The notes beneath the pieces are model-generated. The model was not told where the DNA came from. It saw nothing but the letters and a program-made list of their open reading frames with translations, and searched no databases. Both the position numbers and the translations under genes were made by a program. Positions 42,441-50,871 of a stretch of 59,633 nt of DNA are shown piece by piece (the stretch's first letter is position 1; each line of letters starts with the position of its first letter). This DNA comes from CAZRDB01 sp964598695 (lineage in GTDB: Bacteria > Armatimonadota > Zipacnadia > UBA1398). Location of the stretch: NCBI GenBank assembly GCA_964598695.1, contig CAZRDB010000005.1:1-59633 (forward strand). Reading direction: 5' to 3'.

Positions 42441-44445
42441 TCTCGACGATCGAGATGGAGTGGGGCGGCAGCAGCGTACGGCCCTCGGCGAACGGGAGCG
42501 TCACGATCTCCGGCCGGACCCGCTCCGGCTGCTCGATGGTGTTGTAGGCATCGGGCGAGTCGCCCGCGAGCACCGTCGTCCGGTACTCTCCCTCCAGCCT
42601 CCGGCCATTGAGGTCGAGCGAGCAGGGCACGGAAGCCGAGGGGTGGCGGTTGATGAGCGCGATCCGCCACCGGCGGCGTGCGACATCGCAGGTCACGAGC
42701 GCGTCGACGGTCTGCGCGCTGCCGGCCGCGCCCCCGAGCGGGGTCGTGACGAGCCCGGCCTCGGCGACGCTCTCCTCGAGCAGGTTCGCGTACATCCACA
42801 GGACATGGTAGGTCGTCCGCTTGACGAGGCCGCCTTCGTGTACGAAGAGCGGGCCGCGCGTGTTCACGATCGGCGCGATGTTGGTCATGCCGATGTCGGC
42901 CGCGTGACGCAGGCTCGCATTGAGGAACCCGGCCGAGAAGACGGCGTCGGCCATCGTGTACTGCGACGCGATCGCGTTCCGCGCCCGCGCGGCGATCAGG
43001 GCGGCGGTCGCCGGGTCCGTCGGATCGCCGACCTCCTTCCGAGGGAAGCCCGGGTGGTGCCAGCCGCGGAGGTTCCACTCATCGAACGCGATCTTCACCC
43101 GTCCGCGGCAGCCTGCTTCGTCGAGGACGTCGAGGACGCGATCGAGCAGGCGATCGGGGTCGTCTGCGCTCGCGAGGCAGGTGAGGTAGTCGGGGGTGGC
43201 GTTCTCGCCCCACAGGGGGAGCCAGTAGGCGTGGACGGCGACCTGATCGAGCCGCTCGCCCGCGGCCCGGAGCAACGGCAGGGTCCAGTCGCGGTCGGGC
43301 GTCGCGGCCGCGATCAGCTCGATCGAGGGATCGGCGGCGCGCATGAGGTCGGCCGCGTGACGCACGAGCGGACCCCACTCCGCCGGAGTCCGGGCCCCGA
43401 TCTCGTGTGCGCCCCAGTTCTCGTTGCCGATGCTCCAGATCCCCACATGCGGCCCGCCGTCCCGGTTGCAGTATGCGACCCAGTCGCGCATCTCCTCGGC
43501 CGTCCCGTTGCCGGCGTTCGTGCAGAGGTACGGCTCGCAGCCGACCCGCCGACACCACTCGACGAACTCATCGGTGCCGAAGGTGTTGCGGTCCACCACG
43601 CCCCACACGGGATCGGGCACGGGCCTCCGGTCCGGGCCCACCCCGTCGCGCCAGTGGTAGCCGCTCGCGAAGCAGCCGCCGGGCCAACGCACGACGGCCA
43701 GTCGCAGGGCCCGGAGTGCCTCGATGACGTCGGTCCGGTAGCCCTCGGCGTCGGCGAGCGGCGAGCCCGGGTCGTACACGCCGCCGTAGACCTGTCCCTC
43801 GAAGTGCTCGAGGAAGCCGCCGAAGACCCTCCGGCCGTACGGCGTGAGCGTGGCCTCGCGGGCGACCGAGACCTCGGCGCAGGGCTGTCCGTCCATCGTG
43901 GCTCTCCGCTCCAGAGCGATGTCGTCGTACCAGGCCCGGCCGGCGGAGGAGCCCCACCCGCCGAAGAGGCAGTTGATCTCCAGCTCCCGCTCGGCGCCGG
44001 TGCGGAAGTCGACGGCGACGCGGGTCCAGCCCCGCGTCCCGCGCACCGGTGGCGTCCGGACCGCTTGGAGGTTCTGGATGTTGAGCAGGGCCCCCGTCGC
44101 GCCCCGCAGGCGCTCGGTGCGGATCCATCCCGAGAGGCGGTACCACGTCTCGGGTTCGACCGCCACCGTCACGGTCCAGGCCGCGTCGGCGCCCGCCTCG
44201 GAGGCGATCGAGACGCAGCGGCCCCCCGCGCGGCCCGGCGTCTCCACGCCGAAGCGGCAGGCCGCCTCCCCGGCCCAGGCCCGCGGGCGCCAGCCATCGG
44301 GCGCCTCCAGCCGCGCGGCGGAGAACGAGGGATCGGCGAGGAGGTTGCCCCCTGCGCCGTCCTTGGCTTCCGCGGCGCCGACAAACAGCGCAGCGCAGCC
44401 TGCTGAGAGGACGATCGCCCACTGCCCGATCCGCACGGTCGCCAC
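42430..44445 (-). CDS. Secreted GH51-type alpha-L-arabinofuranosidase
   Basis: This protein of about 671 residues releases arabinose from arabinan or arabinoxylan side chains. It starts at GTG 44445 (GTG 44436 is possible), with a signal peptide ending near AAEA. A carbohydrate-binding domain of the CBM4/9-like type (NLLADPSFSAARLEAPDGW...) occupies about residues 30-180. The GH51 domain has acid/base Glu342 in SIGNENWG and nucleophile Glu456 in IAFDEWN, followed by the C-terminal beta domain. Its 3' end overlaps the end of aspA by about 10 bases. Confidence 0.92.
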   Translation of the reverse strand: MATVRIGQWAIVLSAGCAALFVGAAEAKDGAGGNLLADPSFSAARLEAPDGWRPRAWAGEAACRFGVETPGRAGGRCVSIASEAGADAAWTVTVAVEPETWYRLSGWIRTERLRGATGALLNIQNLQAVRTPPVRGTRGWTRVAVDFRTGAERELEINCLFGGWGSSAGRAWYDDIALERRATMDGQPCAEVSVAREATLTPYGRRVFGGFLEHFEGQVYGGVYDPGSPLADAEGYRTDVIEALRALRLAVVRWPGGCFASGYHWRDGVGPDRRPVPDPVWGVVDRNTFGTDEFVEWCRRVGCEPYLCTNAGNGTAEEMRDWVAYCNRDGGPHVGIWSIGNENWGAHEIGARTPAEWGPLVRHAADLMRAADPSIELIAAATPDRDWTLPLLRAAGERLDQVAVHAYWLPLWGENATPDYLTCLASADDPDRLLDRVLDVLDEAGCRGRVKIAFDEWNLRGWHHPGFPRKEVGDPTDPATAALIAARARNAIASQYTMADAVFSAGFLNASLRHAADIGMTNIAPIVNTRGPLFVHEGGLVKRTTYHVLWMYANLLEESVAEAGLVTTPLGGAAGSAQTVDALVTCDVARRRWRIALINRHPSASVPCSLDLNGRRLEGEYRTTVLAGDSPDAYNTIEQPERVRPEIVTLPFAEGRTLLPPHSISIVEISE

Positions 44446-44658
44446 AGCCCTTCCCGCCGCCTGGCCGGGGCGGCGGAGAGGGGGTTCGTGAGGGCCCGCG
44501 GCATCCCTCCCGCTGTCGTGGAGACCGACGCAGGTGACGCGGTCCCGCTCCCGAAGGTTCCCCCGCTGGCGCGACCGCGCGGCCCGCGCGACGCAGCGGG
44601 CTTGGGCCTGCAGTGGGGCGAGCGACTGGCTCGGCACGGCCGGATGGGAGGGGCACAC

Positions 44659-45675
44659 ATGAGCGATGGGCCTACCGTACTGATCTCCGATGTGCACATG
44701 GACGCATGGGAGAAGGACCTGGGCGCGGAGGGCGCGCGCGCCAAGAGGCAACGGTTCGGCGAGTTCTTCACCTGGGTCGCCGACAGCGCCGAGATCACGC
44801 GGCTGGTGATCGGCGGCGATCTCCTCGATGTGCCGCAGAAGACGGGGCATCCGTTGCTGCCCACCTACGCCGACGTCCTCGAGGGGCTCGCGACGGTCGC
44901 GAAGGCGGGCAAGGCGATCTGCTACGTCATCGGCAACCACGACTCGGGCATCGTGGGCCTGAGCATCGACACCGACGACCCTCCGGTCCGGATCGGATAC
45001 CCCTCCGTGCGGGTCCGTTCCGGCGACAAGACCTTCCTCGTCGAGCATGGCCACCTGTACGACCCCTGGCTGTGGGAGTACGTCCGCTACACCGCGGAGC
45101 TGGTGCTGCGGCGGGCGCCGGCCGGGGGGGGCGTGCTCGGGCTCGCCGGCGGCGCGGAGGGCGGGTCGCCGGCCGACGCGGAGGAGCTGCGGGCACAGAC
45201 GCTGCGTGCCTGGCAGTCGGATCGCGGGGAGCGCGCGGAGCGGGACGAGGCCGCCGCTTCGCTCGCGAGCGCCATCGAGCGCGAGCTGGACGACTACGAG
45301 GACCGGGAGGCCGTCGCGGCACTCCTCGCCGGAGCGCGCGGCCCGGCGCTCGAAGGCGCGTTCGGCGTCGCGCCGGCGGCCGCCGGCCCGGGGCTGCTCG
45401 AGCAACTCGTCGCCGTGCTCTACGCGGGCCCGCACTGGCGGCGCGTCGCGGCGGAGCGCATCGGGGAGCTGCGGCGCGACCCGGCGACCTCTGTCGACGG
45501 GGTGGTCATGGGCCACACGCACAACCCGGAGGAGCGCCTCGTCCGCGTGGAGGGCGCGGACTACCCGTACATCAACTCCGGTTCGTGGCGCCACGACGCC
45601 GCCGACATCGTGTGGATCGACGGTGGCACGATGAAGCTTCACAGGCGCACGTGGGACGACGACTGGCCGGGGTAG
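44659..45675 (+). CDS. Calcineurin-like metallophosphoesterase
   Basis: This 338-residue cytoplasmic phosphoesterase has all five metal-site blocks: SDVHMDAW, GGDLLD, GNHD, EHGHLYD and GHTH. A helical insertion of about 130 residues lies between GNHD/HGH and GHTH (PADAEELRAQTLRAWQ...). It resembles UDP-2,3-diacylglucosamine hydrolase-like and other uncharacterised members. ATG 44659 is preceded by GGGAGGGG. The frame is open from 44488 but has no homology. It is first in a three-gene run with the peptidase (50-base gap) and the metallo-beta-lactamase-fold protein. The substrate is unknown. Confidence 0.85.
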   Translation: MSDGPTVLISDVHMDAWEKDLGAEGARAKRQRFGEFFTWVADSAEITRLVIGGDLLDVPQKTGHPLLPTYADVLEGLATVAKAGKAICYVIGNHDSGIVGLSIDTDDPPVRIGYPSVRVRSGDKTFLVEHGHLYDPWLWEYVRYTAELVLRRAPAGGGVLGLAGGAEGGSPADAEELRAQTLRAWQSDRGERAERDEAAASLASAIERELDDYEDREAVAALLAGARGPALEGAFGVAPAAAGPGLLEQLVAVLYAGPHWRRVAAERIGELRRDPATSVDGVVMGHTHNPEERLVRVEGADYPYINSGSWRHDAADIVWIDGGTMKLHRRTWDDDWPG

Positions 45676-45724
45676 CGCTCGGCGCCGCCGCGCCATCGGT
45701 ACGAGAGGGGAAGGGGGATCCGCC

Positions 45725-47452
45725 ATGCCCGCGCTACGCACGCTCCGGATCGTCGCGCAGGACCCGACCGTGAAGGGACCGGACGGGCGCGTGCTCACCG
45801 AGAAGGTGGACGTGGCCTACGAGCGGCTCGACGCGGGGCCGGTGGGCCACCGCGTTCGGGTGGTCTCCTTCGACGCGGTCCGACGCGAGGTGTACCCGGC
45901 TGTCGACATCGGGAGCCGGGATGCCACGGACGGCTTCGAGGACGACTCCTTCGTGAACGACCGCGCGTTCCACGCCCAGAACGTCTACGCCATCGTCATG
46001 CGCCTGCTGGCACGGTTCGAGGCGGCTCTCGGCCGACAGGTCCCCTGGGGCTTCGACGGCCACCAGCTCTACCTGGCGCCGCATGCGCTGGCCCAGGCCA
46101 ACGCGTTCTACTCACGCGAGGCGCGCGGGTTGCTGTTCGGCGCGTTCACGGCGAAGTCGGGCGCCCATGTCTTCACCTGTCTCTCCCACGACATCGTGGC
46201 CCACGAGACGACACACGCGCTGATCGATGGTCTGCGGAGCGGCTACCTGCTTCCCTCGGGGCCCGATCAGGCGGCGTTCCACGAGGGGCTGGCCGACACC
46301 GTCGCGCTGCTCTCCGTGTTCTCGATGCGCGAGGTGGTCGCGAAGCTGTTGCTGGCGAAGAGGGAGTGCCGGGGCGCCAAGGCAGGCTCGATCAAGGTCG
46401 GCTGTCTCGACCGGGACTCCCTGTGCGCGACCGCCCTCCTCGGCCTCGCCGAGCAGTTCGGTCAGGAGACCAGCGGCTTCCGTTCGGAGGCGCTCCGGCG
46501 GGCGGTCGAAGCTCCCCCCTCCCCGGGCGCGCTGCGGAGCACGGACTACGAGGACCGCTACAAGCGCGGGGAGATCCTCACCTCGGCGATCCTGCGGGCT
46601 TTCGTCGCCGTCTGGTGCGCGCGGCTCGAGGAGTGGATTCGCGAGGCGGGCGAGACGGTGCGGGTCCAGCGGGTGGCCGAGGACGGCGCCGACGCGGCCC
46701 AGCACCTGCTCACCATGTGCATCCGCGCGCTCGACTACTGCCCGCCGGTCGAGCTGACCTTCGACGACTACCTCTCGGCCCTGCTCACATCGGACTTCGA
46801 GCTGGTGCCGAGCGACGGGAGGTACGGCTACCGCGCCAAGCTGCTGCTCGAGTTCGCGGGATGGGGTATCGAACCGGCGAGCAAGAAGGTCACCGGCGAC
46901 CGCGCCGGCACATGGGAGCCGCCCGACGAAGCGGCGAAGCTGTGCTACGGCGGGAGCCATCGCGAGGAACTCGAGCGCGATCCGGACGCCGTCTGGCGCT
47001 TCCTGTGGGACAACCAGGCCATCCTGCGGATCTACCCGCCGGCCTACACGCGCGTGACCTCGGTCCGGCCGTGTGTCCGTGTCGCCCCGGACGGCTTCAC
47101 GCTCCGCGAGACGGTGGCGGAGTACGTGCAGTACCTCGAGATCACGGCTGCCGAGCTGGCGCGGCTGGGCGTCGCGCGCCCCCCCGGCCTCGCCGACCAT
47201 GCGCGGATCCGGCTCCCGGGCGGCGGTGTGCTCGTCTTCGATGACTACGGCCGCCTCAAGTATCACATCCGGCAGCGTCTGGACGACTGGCCCCGGCAGG
47301 GGAAGCGGCTCGAGTATCTCGTGCGCAACGAGATCGGCGACGCGCAGACAGGCTACGGCTTCACCGACAGCGCCGCGCGGGGGATGCGCTACTCGCGCCA
47401 CCGCGCGCTACGGCCCGCGAGCGGGGGATGGGGAGGTGGCGCGAATGGCTGA
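45725..47452 (+). CDS. HExxH (gluzincin) metallopeptidase, cytoplasmic
   Basis: This 575-residue protein has no signal peptide. The zinc motif is HETTH (His160, Glu161, His164), with the third ligand Glu187 in FHEGLADTVAL 23 residues later, a gluzincin arrangement as in M4-like peptidases. The chain continues for about 380 residues without a family I recognise. Most relatives are secreted, so a cytoplasmic one beside a phosphoesterase and an MBL protein is unusual. Its stop overlaps the next start by eight bases, so the two are probably translationally coupled. Confidence 0.75.
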   Translation: MPALRTLRIVAQDPTVKGPDGRVLTEKVDVAYERLDAGPVGHRVRVVSFDAVRREVYPAVDIGSRDATDGFEDDSFVNDRAFHAQNVYAIVMRLLARFEAALGRQVPWGFDGHQLYLAPHALAQANAFYSREARGLLFGAFTAKSGAHVFTCLSHDIVAHETTHALIDGLRSGYLLPSGPDQAAFHEGLADTVALLSVFSMREVVAKLLLAKRECRGAKAGSIKVGCLDRDSLCATALLGLAEQFGQETSGFRSEALRRAVEAPPSPGALRSTDYEDRYKRGEILTSAILRAFVAVWCARLEEWIREAGETVRVQRVAEDGADAAQHLLTMCIRALDYCPPVELTFDDYLSALLTSDFELVPSDGRYGYRAKLLLEFAGWGIEPASKKVTGDRAGTWEPPDEAAKLCYGGSHREELERDPDAVWRFLWDNQAILRIYPPAYTRVTSVRPCVRVAPDGFTLRETVAEYVQYLEITAAELARLGVARPPGLADHARIRLPGGGVLVFDDYGRLKYHIRQRLDDWPRQGKRLEYLVRNEIGDAQTGYGFTDSAARGMRYSRHRALRPASGGWGGGANG

Positions 47453-48686
47453 CCATACGGCCGGCCCGAGGGGCGCCTCGGTGACCCTGTACGATGTCGG
47501 CTTCGGCGACTGCTTCCTGCTCACGTTCGACTACGGTGAGCGGGACCGGCGGCAGGTGCTGATCGACTGCGGCACGCGCCAGGCCCCCCGTGGCCAGATG
47601 GCCCGTGTCGTCGACCAGGTTGTCGCCGACTGCGGCGGCCATCTCGACGCGGCGGTCGTCACCCACCGCCATCTCGACCACCTGAGCGGCTTCGCCGACG
47701 GCCCGCGGGGCGACAAGCTGGAAGCGCTGCAGCCGGGGCTCGTCGTCCAGCCCTGGACCGAGGACCCCGACGTGCAGCCCGGCGACAAGGGTGCGCCGGT
47801 CGAGGGCGCGAGGGGCCTCGTCGCCGCGGGGCTGGCTCGGGCCGCGCGGACCGTCGAAGCGGTCGACGAGCACCTGGAGGGACTGCTCGGAGCGGCCCAT
47901 ACGGCCGACCGGGAGGGGGCGCGCTTCCTCGCGGACCTCGAGATCAAGAACAAGAGCGCGGTCGCAAGACTCGCGACGATGGGAGGCGCGCGCGAGTACC
48001 TCCACGCCGGGATGCGCAGCGCGCTGGGCGACGTCCTGCCCGGCGTCACGGTCACCGTCCTCGGCCCCCCGACGCCGGAGCAGGAGCCCTCCGTGACCAC
48101 GGAGGACGGGCACGTCGCGGGTGAGACCTGGAACCTCGCCGCCTTGGCGGCCCTCGATGCCGCCGCACCGGACCCCGCGAGCGCGATCGGCGCAAAGGCC
48201 ATCGACCTGCGCAGCGCCTCCCCGGCCGACCGCTGGCTCATCCGCAAGCTCGACCGCCTGCAATCGCTCTCGGTCTGCTCGCTGCTCGCGCAGATCAACT
48301 CCTGGATCAACAACACGAGCCTGGTCCTGCTGTTCCAGTGGGAGGACAGAAGTCTTCTGTTCAGCGGGGACGCGCAGGTCGAGAACTGGCGCTACGCGCT
48401 CGGCGAGGAGCAGCTCACGGCCCTCGTGCGGGGCACGACGCTCTACAAGGTCGGCCACCACGGCAGCGGCAACGCCACCCCACTGCCGCTGTGGGAGCTG
48501 TTCGGCAACCGCGGCGGCAAGCGCAAGCGCGGCCGGCTCGTCAGCCTGCTCTCGACCGACCACGTCAAAGGCTGGCGCGATGTGCCGTGCGGCAACCTGC
48601 TCTCGGCGCTCCGCGACGAGACCGATCTGCACTGCACGCTCGACCTGCGAGAGGCGGGAGAGCTGAGCCGCACAATCCGGTGTTGA
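47445..48686 (+). CDS. ComEC-type metallo-beta-lactamase-fold hydrolase
   Basis: This 413-residue cytoplasmic protein has the start TLYDVGFGDCFLLTF and LIDCGT, as in MBL domains of the ComEC/Rec2 type. The metal motif HxHxDH is HRHLDH (from His74), with LLFSGDAQ and KVGHHGSGNA completing the site. Insertions occur at about residues 95-215. Stand-alone members are often parts of bacterial conflict systems and may be nucleases; no sensor (NTPase, STAND) is encoded here. ATG 47445 follows GGGGAGGTGG and lies inside the end of the peptidase gene. Confidence 0.78.
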   Translation: MADHTAGPRGASVTLYDVGFGDCFLLTFDYGERDRRQVLIDCGTRQAPRGQMARVVDQVVADCGGHLDAAVVTHRHLDHLSGFADGPRGDKLEALQPGLVVQPWTEDPDVQPGDKGAPVEGARGLVAAGLARAARTVEAVDEHLEGLLGAAHTADREGARFLADLEIKNKSAVARLATMGGAREYLHAGMRSALGDVLPGVTVTVLGPPTPEQEPSVTTEDGHVAGETWNLAALAALDAAAPDPASAIGAKAIDLRSASPADRWLIRKLDRLQSLSVCSLLAQINSWINNTSLVLLFQWEDRSLLFSGDAQVENWRYALGEEQLTALVRGTTLYKVGHHGSGNATPLPLWELFGNRGGKRKRGRLVSLLSTDHVKGWRDVPCGNLLSALRDETDLHCTLDLREAGELSRTIRC

Positions 48687-48833
48687 GGGAGTGCGGGCGC
48701 ACGCACGGCGGGGGGGGAGCCTTCCGCCGGCCTCTCCCCTCGCTGTGCGCCCGGTCCCGATTCCGGCGCTCCCCGAGGGGACACTTCCCCGGCGTCGAAC
48801 GTCTGATAGGGGGGTGACGGAGAGGAGACGCCG

Positions 48834-49976
48834 ATGCGTCGGTGCTGTCTGCTGCTCTGTGTCGGGGTGCTCGCCGCCGTGGCGGGCGCATCGGCGCAGC
48901 AGCGCGAGGAGCCCCCGAAGGTCACCGAGACGTACGTCTGCCTCGCCGTCGATTGCCGGCAGCTCGCCGGGGCGCTCGGCGGCGGGATCACCGTCGAGGA
49001 GCCGCTCGCGGCCCAGCAACGCGCCCTCGCGGCCTATGGGCGCAACCCGCGCAGCTTCCTTGCGGCCGGCTTCGCCCCCTACTACGGCGACCTCTTCGGC
49101 CAGTCGGCCGGGGTCGGCATGGGCGACGGGCAGGGCTTCGCCGCCTGGGCGCCGGAGGGTCTCGACCCGCCGCTCGCGTTGGTGGAGCAGAACAGCCTCC
49201 TGTTGAGCGGCACGCGTGAGGCGGTCGACAGGGCGCTCGAGATCCTGCGGCTGATCGACAAGCCGGCGCCGATGGTCCGGGTCGACCTGAAGGCGATCTC
49301 GACGCCGGAGACCTTCGACAACGGCAACACGCTCAACTGGCGGGCGCTCGGCGGCAGCGGGCAGCTCACCGGCTCCGCCGGCGCGGGGGGCGGAGGCCTG
49401 AGTCTGGGCTGGGCGCTGGGCGACATCGGCCTCGCGCTCGACACCTTCCGCGCCCGCTCGAACAGCTACGGCGAGGAGAACCTGTTCATCGTCACCGAGA
49501 GCGGCCTCCCGGCGTACATCGCCGTCCGCTCGGTCGAGCCGTCGTTCGTCCCCGAACGGGTCTACGATCGAGGCGGCAACCTCATCACGGTCTACCACGT
49601 CGTCTACAGCGCGATCGAGACGAGCCTGTACGTGGTCCCGCGCGTCAACGGCAACGGCACGGTGACGATGCTGCTCGCGCCGTACTTCTCGGGCAAGATC
49701 GGCGAGGTGACCCCCCCGGGCGGCACGCCGTTCCCGATCATCCAGAGCCGCGGGTTCAACACGATCGTGACCGTGCGCGACGGCGAGACCGTTGCCGTGG
49801 GCGGCTTCAAGCGGATCGTCCTGAACGATCTCTACCAGGGCCAGGGGCCGATCGGGGTGAGCGACCTCCCCCGCTGGCGGCGCAGCGCCCAGGTCGAGAA
49901 CGTCACGCTGTTCGTCACGCCGACGGTGATCGAGACCGATCCGACCAACGACCCCTTCGCCGGCATCGAGATGTAG
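48834..49976 (+). CDS. Secretin-domain-like protein (GspD/PilQ type), short
   Basis: This 380-residue exported protein has a signal peptide ending near ASAQ. Residues of about 120-150 look like an N1/secretin subdomain (LVEQNSLLLSGTREAVDRALEILRLID). The C-terminal half has secretin-core features: TVRDGETVAVGGFKR and NVTLFVTPTVIE. It is shorter than GspD or PilQ (600-800 residues), with a Gly-rich segment in between. It may form part of an outer-membrane pore for the pilus system or serve another role. The pilB-pilT genes are 30 kb away. Confidence 0.75.
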   Translation: MRRCCLLLCVGVLAAVAGASAQQREEPPKVTETYVCLAVDCRQLAGALGGGITVEEPLAAQQRALAAYGRNPRSFLAAGFAPYYGDLFGQSAGVGMGDGQGFAAWAPEGLDPPLALVEQNSLLLSGTREAVDRALEILRLIDKPAPMVRVDLKAISTPETFDNGNTLNWRALGGSGQLTGSAGAGGGGLSLGWALGDIGLALDTFRARSNSYGEENLFIVTESGLPAYIAVRSVEPSFVPERVYDRGGNLITVYHVVYSAIETSLYVVPRVNGNGTVTMLLAPYFSGKIGEVTPPGGTPFPIIQSRGFNTIVTVRDGETVAVGGFKRIVLNDLYQGQGPIGVSDLPRWRRSAQVENVTLFVTPTVIETDPTNDPFAGIEM

Positions 49977-50003
49977 CCGGGCCGCACCGAACCGGAGGAA
50001 CCC

Positions 50004-50798
50004 ATGTTGACGCTCGCACTCGCCGCCTCGAGCCTGCTGCTCGGGGTCCCGCTCCTCGCGTCCGAGGAACTCGACCCGGCCGACAGCCTTCCGGCCCCGC
50101 CGGCCGGGATGCGCTGGCAGGTGGCCTTCCACGACGAGTTCGAGGGCACGGTGCTCGACGAGACCCAGTGGGACGTGCCGGAGTACCAGCGACGAGGCGG
50201 CTGGTGGTCGCGCAAGGCGATCTCGCTCAATGGCGACGGCGTCCTCCGGATGGAGACCCTGCGCGAGGGCGACCGGCTGTTGGACGCCTGTATCCGGACG
50301 CGCGGCAAGTTCGAGCACGCCTTCGGCTACTACGTCGCCCGCGTGAAGCTCCAGAGCCAGCCCGGCCACTGGTCGGCCTTCTGGCTGTACAACGACTGCG
50401 TCGGCAGCGAGGAGAACGAGGGGCGCGACGGCGCCGAGATCGACATCTTCGAGAAGCCCTGGCTCGACGATCGGGTCCAGCAGACGCTCCACTGGGATGG
50501 CTACGGCGCCCAGCACAAGTCGGAGGGCAAGGTCGTCGAGGCGCCGGGGGTCATGGAGGGCTGGCACACCTTCTCGCTGTGGTGGACCCCGGAGGAGTAC
50601 GTCTTCTACATCGACGGCCGGGAGACGTGGCGCACGCGCGCGGGCGGCGTCTGCCAGGTCCCGCTCTACGTGAAGCTGAGCGACGAGATCGGCGAGAACG
50701 CCGACAGCTGGGCCGGCGACATCGCGAAGGCGACGCTCCCCGACGCCTTCCTCGTCGACTACGTGCGGGTCTACGATCTCGTGGAGGCGGAGCAGTAG
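50004..50798 (+). CDS. Secreted GH16 glycoside hydrolase (endo-beta-glucanase/laminarinase type)
   Basis: This 264-residue secreted enzyme has a signal peptide and VAFHDEFEGTVLDETQWD, typical of GH16. The catalytic motif is EIDIFE (Glu145 nucleophile, Glu150 acid/base), with GHWSAFWLYN upstream and YIDGRETWRT downstream. Its length and order are normal for GH16. The substrate is probably a beta-1,3/1,4-glucan or galactan, not resolved here. It is followed by a sulfatase, and sulfated polysaccharides are a common joint target of such pairs. Confidence 0.93.
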   Translation: MLTLALAASSLLLGVPLLASEELDPADSLPAPPAGMRWQVAFHDEFEGTVLDETQWDVPEYQRRGGWWSRKAISLNGDGVLRMETLREGDRLLDACIRTRGKFEHAFGYYVARVKLQSQPGHWSAFWLYNDCVGSEENEGRDGAEIDIFEKPWLDDRVQQTLHWDGYGAQHKSEGKVVEAPGVMEGWHTFSLWWTPEEYVFYIDGRETWRTRAGGVCQVPLYVKLSDEIGENADSWAGDIAKATLPDAFLVDYVRVYDLVEAEQ

Positions 50799-50871
50799 GC
50801 GCCGCGAACCTCATCTCCGTTCGTGCGTCGCTGGCGAGGGGAGGGGAGGGCCGCCCACGAAGGAGGCCCGC

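Noticed and set aside
44488..44658. An in-frame 57-codon extension of the metallophosphoesterase
   Set aside because: It has no conserved sequence and the start at 44659 has a strong ribosome binding site followed at once by the SDVH motif.
47361..50567. A 1,068-codon minus-strand open frame opposite the MBL, secretin-like and GH16 genes
   Set aside because: It has no domains. The plus-strand frames have catalytic motifs (HRHLDH, EIDIFE) and signal peptides.
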